Shown one piece after another: positions 44,776-54,175 of a stretch of 64,000 bases of DNA. A program made the position numbers and the translations under genes. Position 1 is the first letter of the stretch, and the number at the start of each line of letters is the position of its first letter. The stretch lies in NCBI GenBank assembly GCA_047967505.1, contig CM106539.1. One strand, 5' to 3'. This DNA is from Dipteris shenzhenensis (taxonomy: Eukaryota > Polypodiophyta > Polypodiopsida > Gleicheniales). The notes beneath the pieces are model-generated. The model searched no databases. It was not told the origin of the DNA and saw nothing but the letters and a program-made list of their open reading frames with translations.

Positions 44776-45390
44776 GTGGAACGTATTCTCCATAGTTCCT
44801 TCTGTGATGCTGCCAATTCCATCTCTCACTTGTATACTCAGGCGCAACATCAGAACAGGATCGCTTTCCATGCCGAGCAGCGATTCGGTTTGGAGAAGCT
44901 TTGTGAGTGGATGCAGAGACATCAGCCTCAGTTTGGCGTTGCCCCGTCCACGACAACTATTTTAGACTACTTGAAGAATGAATTGGACGATTTGAGCCAG
45001 ACCGAAATAACATTATGTCAGGTACAATCCTCATGTGCTTTCACAGCGTCAGTTGGCTCCTCTGACTCCATTTGGCCGAACGGGATTACCTCTAGATCAG
45101 CAGAGGTTTGTGCCTGCACCTGCACACGGCAAGCACTAGCGATAGTGCCCTCAAGCTCCAAGCTTTAGAGCAGCTGGGCAACTTGTAGCAGCAATCACCT
45201 TAAGCTCCCCTGCAGCCTCCTAGCAATAGCTGGCTCTTGTGCAAACTCCTGGCTCATAGGCGGACTCTAATACTAGTGCTTCGCACCAGCTCCCTAGCTT
45301 CAACGCTCACAACCAGCCTACGGCTGTCTCTAGCATCGACAAGCATCCAAACGACAGCCACGGCAATAGAAGTTCATCCAGAGAGACAAG
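44776..45390 (+). pseudogene. Captured fragment 1: small helical plant protein
   Basis: The frame from 44776 reads RILHSSFCDAANSISHLYTQ, a helical stretch, RFGLEKLCEWMQRHQPQFG and TTTILDYLKNELDDLS. After a frameshift near 45015 it continues as SQRQLAPLTPFGRTGLPLDQ and then a Gln/Ser-rich tail (SHQLPSFNAHNQPTAVSS) with stops. The pattern, an amphipathic helix around an L-x-K-x-Y/C-x-W motif followed by an LxNELD helix and a Pro/Gln-rich tail, recalls the plant members of the DUF4588/HAPSTR family. That name is tentative. It is not a retroelement protein and must derive from a host transcript or gene. Confidence 0.5.
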
Positions 45391-45770
45391 GTGCCGCAAT
45401 CTGGAAAGGCCACAAAGAGGCTTTGCAGAAGGCCGATCACATCGCTTCTGGAGTTCGGGCTTCCAACGAGTCTGCTCCCACTGGAGGACGTGATCGAGAT
45501 CGTCTATGTCCAAGAGACGGGCTACATGTGGATAACCCAAAAGAAGAAAGTGGAGCATCAGTTCCAGCTGATCAGCAAACTGGTGAACTACGACACTGAG
45601 AAGAACAAGATCAAGAAGCTGAAGGGCATGAAAGCGAAGGAGTTGATGTTGTGGCCACCTGTTGGCAAGATCAAAGTGGACGAACCTGCCACTGGCAAGA
45701 TCCACTTCAAGAGTCTTGCAGGAATCACCACGACTTGCACCGGCTCCCATCGACCACTGAGTGTTACCGT
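45385..45770 (+). pseudogene. Captured fragment 2: DUF538 gene piece
   Basis: GAAIWKGHKEALQKADHI (45391-45450, frame 1) is the usual DUF538 N-terminus. After a frameshift the main frame runs GLPTSLLPLEDVIEIVYVQE, TGYMWITQKKKVEHQFQL, KLVNYDTEKNKIKKLKGMKA and KELMLWPP, ending near TGKIHFKSLAGITTT. This is most of a DUF538 domain, a plant-specific family of unknown function. A few residues are missing in the NYDTE-NKIKK loop and the C-terminal tail is replaced. There is no intron in the covered part, which is compatible with capture from an RNA but not proof. Confidence 0.8.
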
Positions 45771-46536
45771 CCGCGTCGCCTTCATCCCACAGAAGCTTCA
45801 AAGCTTCTTCTCTGTTTTCTCCCTAAGGTGAGACCTTAGGACACGTGGCCATTGTTGCCAGAGACAAGTGGCAAGATAGAAACTCACCCGGGTAAGGTTA
45901 GTTAACCTTGGGTTTGGGAGTGGTTAATCGTTTACCACGTGGCAGAATTTGGTCAAACTAATTGTGGTTAAGTTAAACCATGGTTAAGGATTAAGGTTAG
46001 GTTAATGCCATATCGTCATGCCACCTAAGCACACAGTAACCTCTTGCCAAGCACAGTCTTGCAAGCAACATATGAACTCCTATGCCACATCATCAAGGTG
46101 CCCTCTGCTTCATAGAAACTTCGACAAGCCGTAACTTCCAATCCAGGAAGAATTTGCACATGCTCCAAAAAGGAAAAGTGATCGTCTTTTCGAACTCTAC
46201 GCACTTGTCATGTCAGAATCATTGTAGACACTGCCAATATTGAATGAATTCAATTGGTAAGACCTTTGCAACCATTGGAAAAGCAAAGCATGAATGCACA
46301 CATCATTGTCATAAGCATGCCAAAAGCACAAGTGTATGAGATGACCATAGCCCGAAACATGGCATCCACACAAAGCATCAAGGCACATGGAAGAACAAAG
46401 CATCATGCAGGTAGCTACACCAAGCAAAGAAGCAAACACCATTGTCATCAAGCCATGAGCCAAAAGGTGACATCAATGGAATGTATTGAAAAGCAAAAAC
46501 CTTGCCAACCTTGCCTATTATGTTTTGTAAATCAAA

Positions 46537-46703
46537 CCTGACCACCTGAGAGTAGCTATGAAAGCACCCAGGGGAGGTATTGACATGTAAAAACCACACT
46601 TGACCACCTTAAGTAGCAATGCATGCACTAAGGGGAGGTGATGGAATGTAACTCACATCTGACCACCTTGCAGTAGCCAAAGGATCATGGCACCAAGGGG
46701 AGG
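46537..46703 (+). repeat. Three imperfect copies of the PPT-proximal repeat
   Basis: Three units of about 55-65 bp, each with CTGACCACCT/TTGACCACCTT, then AGTAGC, then a purine run (CAGGGGAGG, AAGGGGAGG, AAGGGGAGG). The last purine run is the PPT beside the 3' LTR. Confidence 0.8.
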
Positions 46704-47050
46704 TGTTGAGATATGGTGCCATGAGCACATAGATTAAAGGGCTAAGGTATGGTATAGGAAAGAATTAAAGTAGCCACCCTAGGATGTGGACTACATGATG
46801 TGGAGATGTGGATTGAGGATATCCACAAGGAGAGATGTGGATGAGAGGATCACACATGTGTTGACTATTCAAAGGGCACTCCTATATAAGAGGCCTATCA
46901 TGTATTGTTGAGAACACACTCACATTGCAAGAGATATAGATTTGCTATCTCCCTCTCATGTCTTATTTAGTGTGCTTTGAGCCTCCTTAGTTCTTCCACT
47001 GATCTTGTGTGCACTAGGCTTAGTGGCGATCATATATTGGATCTTTCTCA
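46704..47050 (+). repeat. 3' LTR of gene-capture element
   Basis: Same 347 bp as 44055-44401, followed by the duplicated CCCTG and the resumption of LINE-B1 ORF1. Confidence 0.95.
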
Positions 47051-47055
47051 CCCTG

Positions 47056-47793
47056 ATCACTGCCCACTTGCCCTGAGCTCGGGCTGCATCTCTCTGAGGC
47101 ATGAGCGCCTTGCGCTCCTCAACCTGCATCTGAGTCAGATCCTCGTCCATGGAAATCTGTGGGTGGTCTCTGAGTGTCCCTCTCCTCCTGAGGGCAGCTA
47201 GACGTGCCTGGGCATCTCTGAATCTGATAATGAGGGGCTGCTCTCTAGTACGATCCCTCCCGACTCTATATGATCCTACTATGCCATGATCCTGTACTCC
47301 GAGTGTCTGAGAGACAAAGGTCACAGCCTGTGTCATCGTGGACTCTGTCGCCGAGGGCAAGATACCACGAATGCGAATGTTGAGGGCCTTTGTGGCCCTC
47401 TGCTGTGACTCGGCCAATGTAGCTGATACAGTCGATCTCTGTAGCTGTGATGGCTGACGGCGGACGACATCCACCCACTCTGTGGCTCTCTGGACCTCTG
47501 TCTGAAGGGAGGTCAAACGCTCCTCAACCGCTGCTACTGCTGTAGTGGGAGATGTGTCTATGTGCTGAACGCGAGTCTCGATCTGCTGCACTCGCTTCTG
47601 TGTGTCCATGAATCTCTCCAGCAAGAGTCCTATGAGTCGCCTGTAAGACCTGAAGATCTGTCCTAATAGACAAGATCTCCCGATCCTGCTGTGTCACTCG
47701 ATCAGCAAGAGATGCAACCTGAGCTATAAGTAGAGCAATGGTCTCGTCCTTCCTGTAAGCATCTGAAGGGCAGCTCGGAGGTGGGTCTCAAAG
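47056..47793 (-). CDS. LINE-B1 ORF1, 5' and middle part
   Basis: L1-ORF1p-like: coiled coil (QDREILSIRTDLQVLQATHR, RVQQIETRVQHID), RRM-like domain (KALNIRIRGILPS ... GSYRVGRDRTREQPLIIRFR) and C-terminal domain (ISMDEDLTQMQVEERKAL, RAQGKWAVIR). One extra base near 47598, relative to the inverted copy, shifts the frame between coiled coil and the rest. It forms the RNA-binding trimer in animal L1; the same role is inferred here. Confidence 0.82.
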
Positions 47794-48055
47794 TGCTGAA
47801 GCTCTGGTAGGATGTGGCGGCAAGGACAAACAGCACAAGGCATGGAAGGAGAAAGAAAGGGAGAAAGGGGGAAAACCGGTAAGGTGGGTAGCAGGGATGA
47901 AGGAGAAGGCTGGAAAGGGGGAGAGAAAGCGGGTACCGGGGATGGAGAGGAGGGGATGGGTAAAGTCTGTAGAGAGGATGAGGAGGAGGGAGCCTCTGGC
48001 AAAGTCTTCAGATCGAGATGATCCGATCTGCTCGAGAGAGAGAGCAGATTCACAT

Positions 48056-48835
48056 GCAGCTCAGGTTGCATCTCTTGCTGATCGAGTGACACAGCAGGAT
48101 CGCGAGATCTTGTCTATTAGGACAGATCTTCAGGTCTTACAGGCGACTCATAGGACTCTTGCTGGAGAGATTCATGGACACACAGAGCGAGTGCAGCAAA
48201 TCGAGACTCGCGTTCAGCACATAGACACATCTCCCACTACAGCAGTAGCAGCGGTTGAGGAGCGTTTGACCTCCGTTCAGACAGAGGTCCAGAGAGTCAC
48301 AAAGTGGGTGGATGTCATCCGCCGTCAGCCATCACAGCCGCAGAGATCGACTGTATCAGCTACATTGGCCGAGTCACAGCAGAGGGCCACAAAGGCCCTC
48401 AACATTCGCATTCGTGGTATCTTGCCCTCGGCGACAAAGTCCACGATGACACAGGCTGTGACCTTTGTCTCTCAGACACTCGGAGTACAGGATCATGGCA
48501 TAGTAGGATCATATAGAGTCGGGAGGGATCGTACTAGAGAGCAGCCCCTCATTATCAGATTCAGAGATGCCCAGGCACGTCTAGCTGCCCTCAGGAGGAG
48601 AGGGACACTCAGAGACCACCCACAGATTTCCATGGACGAGGATCTGACTCAGATGCAGGTTGAGGAGCGCAAGGCGCTCATGCCTCAGAGAGATGCAGCC
48701 CGAGCTCAAGGCAAGTGGGCAGTGATCAGGGATGGCAGACTCATCACAGGCACCTTGAGGCGTGCTCCCACAGTGCTTAGAGATGACAGACCAGCAGATA
48801 TAGCCCCACCTCCACCTCCTGCTACGACCGCTTGA
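48056..48835 (+). CDS. LINE-B2 ORF1 (L1-like RNA-binding protein)
   Basis: Uninterrupted frame ending TGA at 48833-48835 (it is open upstream to an ATG at 47897, but 47897-48035 is antisense to the LINE-B1 leader and not homologous). Coiled coil about 48080-48300, RRM about 48370-48600, CTD about 48610-48760, Pro-rich end. It differs from LINE-B1 at about ten residues (for example ATKS against ATES). It shows the ORF1 frame that LINE-B1 lost by a 1-bp insertion. Confidence 0.82.
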   Translation, partial: AAQVASLADRVTQQDREILSIRTDLQVLQATHRTLAGEIHGHTERVQQIETRVQHIDTSPTTAVAAVEERLTSVQTEVQRVTKWVDVIRRQPSQPQRSTVSATLAESQQRATKALNIRIRGILPSATKSTMTQAVTFVSQTLGVQDHGIVGSYRVGRDRTREQPLIIRFRDAQARLAALRRRGTLRDHPQISMDEDLTQMQVEERKALMPQRDAARAQGKWAVIRDGRLITGTLRRAPTVLRDDRPADIAPPPPPATTA

Positions 48836-48868
48836 CGGGACAGGGCCCATGGGACACACCACCCGTCA
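48833..48868 (+). promoter_or_regulatory. UGA-CGG with stem-forming repeat between ORF1 and ORF2
   Basis: ORF1 ends TGA CGG and ORF2 continues in the same frame with no ATG before its catalytic motifs. TGACGGG (48833-48839) can pair with CCCGTCA (48862-48868). UGA-CGG is a known leaky stop context in plant RNA viruses. The identical arrangement is present in LINE-B1 (43913-43948). Confidence 0.5.
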
Positions 48869-49122
48869 GATAGTCTACGCATCGCTGTATGGAACTGCAA
48901 TGGTTCTTTTACAGCACAGCCAGGCAATCTACGGGGGGCATTCTTTGGGAGAGATATCATCTTTTTCACGGAGACACACGAGAGTCCAGAGAGACCTTTG
49001 CCACGAGTGACAGGGTATACATGGAGATCTGCCTTCAGGCAGCACACTCGAACATTTGGAGTGAGAGGATCTGGAGGAGTGGCCATTTTGTACAGAGAGC
49101 ATCTCGATCGGATCATCACAGT
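48836..49122 (+). pseudogene. LINE-B2 ORF2, N-terminal endonuclease part only
   Basis: RIAVWNCNGSFTAQPGNLRG, FFGRDIIFFTETHESPERPL and TGYTWRSAFRQHTRTFGVRG, then ends at IITVE. Endonuclease truncated; no RT. Confidence 0.85.
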
Positions 49123-49480
49123 GGAGAGAGAGAGAGAGAGAGAAAGAAAGAAAGAAAGTTTATTAAAGTCTTCGGAAGACCAATGGGTGTATGAGACTAT
49201 GAAAATCATGATACAACAAGCTGTGGTAGTGGAGCTACTAAACGAGCACATCCATACCAATGCAAAATGCAAAAATGCAGAATGGCAGTACTAAGTCCTA
49301 AGTACAACATAGTCATGTCGATGGTCGACTATATATCAATCTCAGCATCGTCATCAATATCATCATCATCATCGGCAGCAACAAGATATCAAGATGGATG
49401 AGGCAATTGGAATAGATACTTTGGCCCCCAGTCTTAGCAAAAGCTCTTTGATGAAGCGGTTTTGCTAAGGCTTCTCTCAC
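49123..49480 (-). mobile_element. LINE-B 3' end fragment
   Basis: Plus reading (GA)n, (GAAA)n, GTTTATTAAAGTCTTCGGAAG, about 300 bp of 3' UTR with a TCATCATCATCATC run near 49360. Same subfamily as 34473-34760. Confidence 0.75.
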
Positions 49481-49489
49481 ACATAGACT

Positions 49490-49822
49490 ATCGATACCAT
49501 CACTCCCATTCACAAGGCGGGGGAGACCCCATTAGCCCGGAAAAATACAGGACTATTATGATTGGGCACTTTATGTCCAAGATTTATGCCTTCATCACTT
49601 ATACAGAGGTTTGTGGATTTGCATAGATGGGACTCTAGATCACATACTCACACTTAGGGGTGTCATTGAGAAGGCCAGGGCACGGAGACATAGGGTATAT
49701 TGTTGCTTTGTAGATTTCCACAAAGCCTTTGATACAATGCCGACATCCCGCTTTATGAGGCCCTTGCAAGATTTTGATTATGATCCAAAGATCACCTGGG
49801 CCATTATGGCATCACGAGGTTA
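49490..49822 (+). pseudogene. LINE-B reverse transcriptase relic
   Basis: Plus-strand pieces ITPIHKAGE, YRTIMIGHFMSKIYA and, after frameshifts, DHILTLRGVIEKARARRHRV then YCCFVDFHKAFDTMPTSRF. These correspond to IVPIHKSGD... through RT motif A in LINE-B1 ORF2. The 40 or so codons between Y-A and D-H are partly lost. Confidence 0.75.
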
Positions 49823-50037
49823 ACCAGGTTATCCAAAAAGGCCTTCTACAGCTACTCTCTTTCAAAACCTCTACCCCTCTCTACCTCAAGATCATGTGAA
49901 CTAGTTGAGGTAAGCCATGAATTGACACAATGCCTCCCCTTCCAGAGGTATCATCCCTATTTCATCCGGTAGGATGGGGTAGGGTGGCTATGCCTTAACC
50001 CCTTACTCCTCTCTAAAGAAACGTTTATGTATAGTTT

Positions 50038-50850
50038 CTATTCTTTCCCAGTATATCCTAGACAACCCAGGTGCCTAAGTGGGACACCCGTAGAGGATGA
50101 TTGTCTGCACAAGTATGGTGTACAAAAACTTTTTGATTCCCCAATTCCACAGCTGCGCCTTCCTGCATATAGAGCTTTCAAACCTTTGAGAATCCTTATT
50201 TCCACGCATGCATTCCATTTGCGATTGTCCATGAAATCCAAACCTGAATATTTGTATGAGTTGACTGTTTCTAGGGGCTCCCCTCCAAAGCATCTACTTG
50301 TTTACTGCGAGTCGCGATAACCATTACCTTTGTCTCATCTCTGAGTGTTTGCAGAAATCTCTCAATGCTTCCAAATGTGCTTGCAGTTTCTCCTTGTTCT
50401 TTGCAAAGAATACTACATCATCTGCATAGATAAGCATTAATAACAATCTGAACCCCTTCCTTGCTGTGTATCTCGTCCGCTCTTCCAACTCATTGATAAA
50501 AAGGCCGAAGAGTATCAGTGAAAGGGGGCAGCCTTGTTTAACCCCTATGTCGCCTCTTATTACAGATTTCCCTTTAGAGCATGACCCATCCACTAGTGGC
50601 TGCGCTAACTCAGCTAGTACCTTCCCATAGAGTCTGTATGTGGCTTCTCCGAGTTCTTGAGGAGCTTTGATCTTTTCCTGTCTTTCCCATAGCCTCTTAC
50701 GTGGCACTGTGCCGAAGGCTTCCTTGAAATCTATGAAACAACAATATAAAACCTCTTTCTTGCCTTTGACTCCCTCAGTTGCAGCCCTTATGGGGTCTCC
50801 TGAACTCCCAACACGTATACAAATGATCAAATGAATTGACAACATACATG
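50038..50850 (-). pseudogene. Divergent LINE-B-like RT relic
   Basis: Minus-strand LYCCFIDFKEAFGTVPRKRL (motif A), GDIGVKQGCPLSLILFGLFI and LIYADDVVFFAKNKEKLQA (catalytic), then after frame breaks a thumb region (FLYTILVQTIILYGCP, about 50080-50110). It is clearly more diverged from LINE-B1 than the other relics, so a separate subfamily or an older insertion. Confidence 0.8.
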
Positions 50851-50929
50851 AAAATCAACACGTGTGTGAAGGTTGCACTTAGGCATAGGAAACTTTTGAA
50901 AAGGAGCAGTTCATGATAGCAAGAAGGGC

Positions 50930-51420
50930 ACTTTAACTGCTCACACAGATTTAGTAAGACCTATGAATGCCCACTCAGTTAGGGTAGTTGTTTATGCTTA
51001 CCCTCGTTGATGACTATACAAGGTACCGTTAAATTTCTTTAAATTGTTTCAACTTCAAGAGTGTTGTAGAAAGGCAATTAGGGTACAAAATCAAACACCT
51101 TGGCGGTGAAGTATATCTTAATGGAGTTTAAAAGATTTTGAAAGAAGCACCAATAAGACAGCAATGTACCACTACTTATACACGAATATAATGGTATAGC
51201 TGAAAGAAAGAAATTAGATTAGAACCTGACTGGATGCATGTTGAAGGAAAGGCAAGCCTAAGAGGTTTTGGGCAGAAGATTTAAATACAACATCAACAGG
51301 AGTCCTATAAGGGCAATCACAAACATACACCACAAAAAGGTGTGGACATAAACTCATGTGCCCAAGGGAAGAGAAGACAGTTTGATTACAAAGCAATAAA
51401 ATTGGATTTGCCTCCTTTTT
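50930..51420 (+). pseudogene. Copia integrase relic
   Basis: Decayed plus-strand frames carrying VYAYPR near a D-D-YTRY region, QQCTTTYTRI-W (the Q-x-S/T-x-PYTPQ-NG region), AERKKLD-like and DWMHVEGKA, then REEKRQFDYKAIK (K-LDDKAIKC region). Many stops. Probably the same element as 52440-52790, separated by 51497-52190. Confidence 0.6.
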
Positions 51421-51496
51421 CATCTGCCCTTGAACCTTTATCTTTTGCTGATGCGTGTGCTCTGCTCATTTTTTATGTCTTGGGGACCATTCCGTC

Positions 51497-51880
51497 TGAG
51501 GTGCACTTGCGCGTCTCAACCTAGATGGTATTGACTTGCATGCAAAACGGCACGCCCAACCAATAAGTACTTGTTCGGATAACACACCTAGGAGTCAGGA
51601 CCGTGTTTTTTTATGATTGTGCATGATACTAAGGCAAAAATGATGTTTAACTCTAGATTAACCATGCATAGCATATCCGATGGGCACAATACTCTACACG
51701 CACCTCAACCTAGGTGGTATTGAGTTGCATGCAATATAACGTGCCCATCCGATAAGTACTTGTTCGGATAACACACCTGAGAGCATGTTTTTTAACGGAT
51801 GTGCGTCACATTGAGGCAAAAACGGTGTTTAATGCTTGATCAACAATGCAAAGCCTATCTGATGGGCACAATATGGGACA
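51497..51880. repeat. Two-copy tandem repeat, period about 189 bp
   Basis: CTCAACCTAGATGGTATTGA (51515) recurs as CTCAACCTAGGTGGTATTGA (51704). CCGATAAGTACTTGTTCGGA and GATGGGCACAATA also recur at matching offsets. Roughly 85-90% identical. No known family. Confidence 0.8.
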
Positions 51881-52439
51881 ACTAAATAATAAAACCTACT
51901 CGATGTTCTCAGAACTTTGGCCACAAGGATGAGCTGCAAGAAGAACAGCCCAAAATCACAGCCAAAGGTGATGGTAATGTTGTTTATGCTGAAGAAAACT
52001 TGATGTTGTGCTTCAATAGGAAAAGCAGAGACTTACCTGATGTTCAATCAATGTCAAGTTCAAATTCTGAAGGAAATGAATGAACAATTGCAGGAATTTG
52101 TACAGGAACACACAGAATTAAGAGCAGGTTCACGAGCAGGAATAAATTTTCTTGAAAGGAAGCAGCAGTTAAGAGCATAAATGATGTACTTAAGTTTTGT
52201 TACTGCTAGAGCATGTATGCTGTTTACCAAATGTTGCAACTGCTTCAAGGAGAGAAGAATGTACTACAGAAAGGACTTACAAATTCTTTCACTGCAATAT
52301 ATATAAAATACATTTTCAGCCCAAAGGTGAGGATGATAAAGAATTCCCGTCAGAACAAGCACCTGATGAAAATGCACATTCAGAAAAGCTTGAACAGATC
52401 ATCTTAGATAGTGGCGATGGCTTTAAAAACAAGGTACAG

Positions 52440-52790
52440 CAAGCTGTTATTGAAGAGCAACTGAACATGAAGCTCTCATATGCAGGAGCTCACAAGAATG
52501 AGCCTCAGTCTTTCAATGAAAGCTGAGTATGATGCCATCATAAAGAATACACGTGGGAGCTTATGAACCTAACCAGCAGGTAAAAATGTTGTTGGCCATA
52601 AGTGGGTTTACAGAGGAAAATACAAAGCTGATGGTAGCAATGACAAGCACAACGCCAGACTTGTGGAGAAAGGGCTATTCCAAGGAGAAGGCATTGCATA
52701 TTTTGAGACCTTTGCACCTGTGGTGAAGTACAACACTGCGAAAATGGTGATCGCACTAGCAGCATATCATAGTTATTATATTTCAAAAAT
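52440..52790 (+). pseudogene. Copia reverse transcriptase N-terminal relic
   Basis: NEPQSFNES, EYDAIIKN, WELMNLP-like and VVGHKWVYRGKYKADGSNDK then HNARLVEKGLFQGEGIAYFE and TFAPVVKYNTAKMVIALAA: the start of a Copia RT, with two frame breaks before WVYR. It ends abruptly 160 bp from the host exon at 52948. Confidence 0.82.
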
Positions 52791-52947
52791 AGCACTTTTT
52801 AAGGCAATTATCCAAAGATTTCAAACTTAACTAACTTCTTTAGGCAAGAAAACTAGAGAAACTGATGATATGCCTCGAACATTTACAGAAATCCAGATAT
52901 GTTGTCAATCCAAAAGAATCAAAAAACGAAATTATTTTGCTTCTTAC

Positions 52948-53010
52948 CCCAAGACAAGTCATCCGCCTTGTAGACGCTGAGGTTGCTGCTAGACCTTGTC
53001 CAGCATAAGG
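52948..53010 (-). CDS. PSMD5: PSMD5-like gene, exon 2 of 5 seen
   Basis: A 63-bp exon of exactly 21 codons, phase 0 at both ends. The acceptor is a pyrimidine-containing tract ending GGTTGCAG and the donor is GTAAGAAG. It encodes PYAGQGLAATSASTRRMTCL followed by G. It is separated from the previous exon by a 2.5-kb intron holding a LINE-B 3' end and members of an unclassified repeat, and from the next by 16.3 kb of nested transposons. On its own it would be too short to call; support comes from its splice sites, matching phase and fit between its neighbours. Confidence 0.7.
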
Positions 53011-54101
53011 CTGCAACCATCATTTTCAAAGAAAACAATGTCAAACAGCTGTGAAGCCAGCACATAATATACACATACTGTATTAATGCAATCAGGACAT
53101 GCGAGCAGATTTTCAAAGCACCAACTTTGCAAGCAATCATCTCAAAAGGTTTATATATCATTATTAAGAATTTGATCTGCGACAAACCATGATTTCTCTT
53201 CTTGTTTTCTGAAACAGATGACAAAGGTGCCTGCATTCAATGCTGAGGACCTCTGCCACCACCCTCAAGATGGAGAATTTTTATTTGTGCCTCTAGAAGG
53301 ACTTCATGCTCTCCCTAGCAGGCAGCTCACATGGTGCCAACCCAACACCCAAGGCCATGCCAATTGAGTTTCCTCAGCCTTAGGGCCAGCCCCTTCATGC
53401 TTGTAGGTGAATGACACTGACCAATTAGGATTACACATCGTTATAAACCTTCAATGTAATATTCAAAAGGCCACCTCTTTAGGTGCTTGTTCTCTCTCGT
53501 TGGCTTCAAAAATAGACAGTTTCCCTGGCTGTGTCTTGGTTTGTACTGGCATACTTGTTTGAAAAAGTGATATATACCTAGATGAATCCAGGAACATTCC
53601 CAAACTCATCCTCTAAAAACACAACGTAGTGCAGTTTCAATCTCATGATAGTCACTCACAAGGTTGAAAACCATAAACTTCATCATGCATAGCAGGGACT
53701 AGCTACTATGACATCCCCATTGACGTCATCAGCACCCAACAGTGGGTGTAGACCATAGTATAAAAATATGCTCTCACACATACAAATCCACACACCCACA
53801 CATACTTGAGCATCCGTTTATACAAAGTCTTCGTACTGAGTTTCTGTCGGCACTCCGGAGGTGAAGGGTAGACTCAGCCATGACGAAGGCTAGCACTAAA
53901 GGAGAAGGCTAATCAAAAGGTAGTCCAAAAACTCTTCAATCAAGCTACAACTGCTTGTGAAGTCTAAACGTTTTCATTTTAGCCTCTCCCCAACGAGCAT
54001 CTAAATCTAAATCTAGCTGATAGAAAGAATTATCACAATACCAGCAGGCCACAACTTTCAGATCATCTCAGATGCCCCATCTTTCAGATTGTTTCAGATC
54101 A

Positions 54102-54103
<2 letters not shown>

Positions 54104-54135
<32 letters not shown>

Positions 54136-54175
54136 GTGTGAGAGAGAGAGAGAGAAGAAGAAGAAGAAGAAGAAT
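54104..54175. repeat. Compound (GT)n(GA)n(GAA)n microsatellite
   Basis: GT run, one GTGCGT interruption, GA run, GAA run. The GA/GAA part is the 3' tail side of the LINE fragment that follows. Confidence 0.9.

Larger units (their letters stand above)
44050..47055 (+). mobile_element. LTR retrotransposon carrying two host gene fragments
   Basis: LTRs 44055-44401 and 46704-47050 (347 bp each, identical by my reading), PBS 44402-44413, PPT AAGGGGAGG just before 46704, target duplication CCCTG at 44050-44054 and 47051-47055. The 2.3-kb interior has no gag, protease, integrase or RT. It contains fragments resembling two plant genes (44776-45390 and 45385-45770) and a tripled PPT-region repeat. 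It is non-autonomous, presumably mobilised by a Copia with tRNA-Met priming. Orientation (plus) is set by PBS and PPT. Insertion is recent. Confidence 0.92.
39851..48010 (-). mobile_element. LINE-B1: near-complete LINE with L1-like ORF1
   Basis: Minus-strand element: Pro/Ser-rich leader or ORF1 start (48010-47793), ORF1 (47793-47056, continuing 44049-43946), one UGA, ORF2 (43945-40784), ORF2 zinc tail (40772-40518), 3' UTR and (TTTC)n tail at 39851-39880. An LTR element occupies 44055-47050. Damage is light: one 1-bp insertion in ORF1 near 47598, and a stop plus frameshift at 40784 before the zinc motif. It is the reference copy for the family in this window. Confidence 0.88.
48050..49122 (+). 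mobile_element. LINE-B2: inverted partial copy (ORF1 and start of ORF2)
   Basis: Plus-strand copy very similar to LINE-B1, lying head-to-head with it across about 260 bp. It covers ORF1 and the first 95 or so codons of ORF2, stopping after ...LDRIITVE at 49122, where a (GA)n and the tail of another minus-strand LINE-B begin. A fragment of ORF2 (the sequence for ERADSHA) is fused just before the ORF1 part at 48036-48055. Confidence 0.85.

Noticed and set aside
45307-45801. Minus-strand ORF of 164 aa
   Set aside because: Shadow of the captured DUF538 fragment on the plus strand.
47897-48035. Upstream extension of LINE-B2 ORF1 to the ATG at 47897
   Set aside because: This stretch is antisense to the LINE-B1 leader and is not homologous to ORF1; the true ORF1 start is lost.
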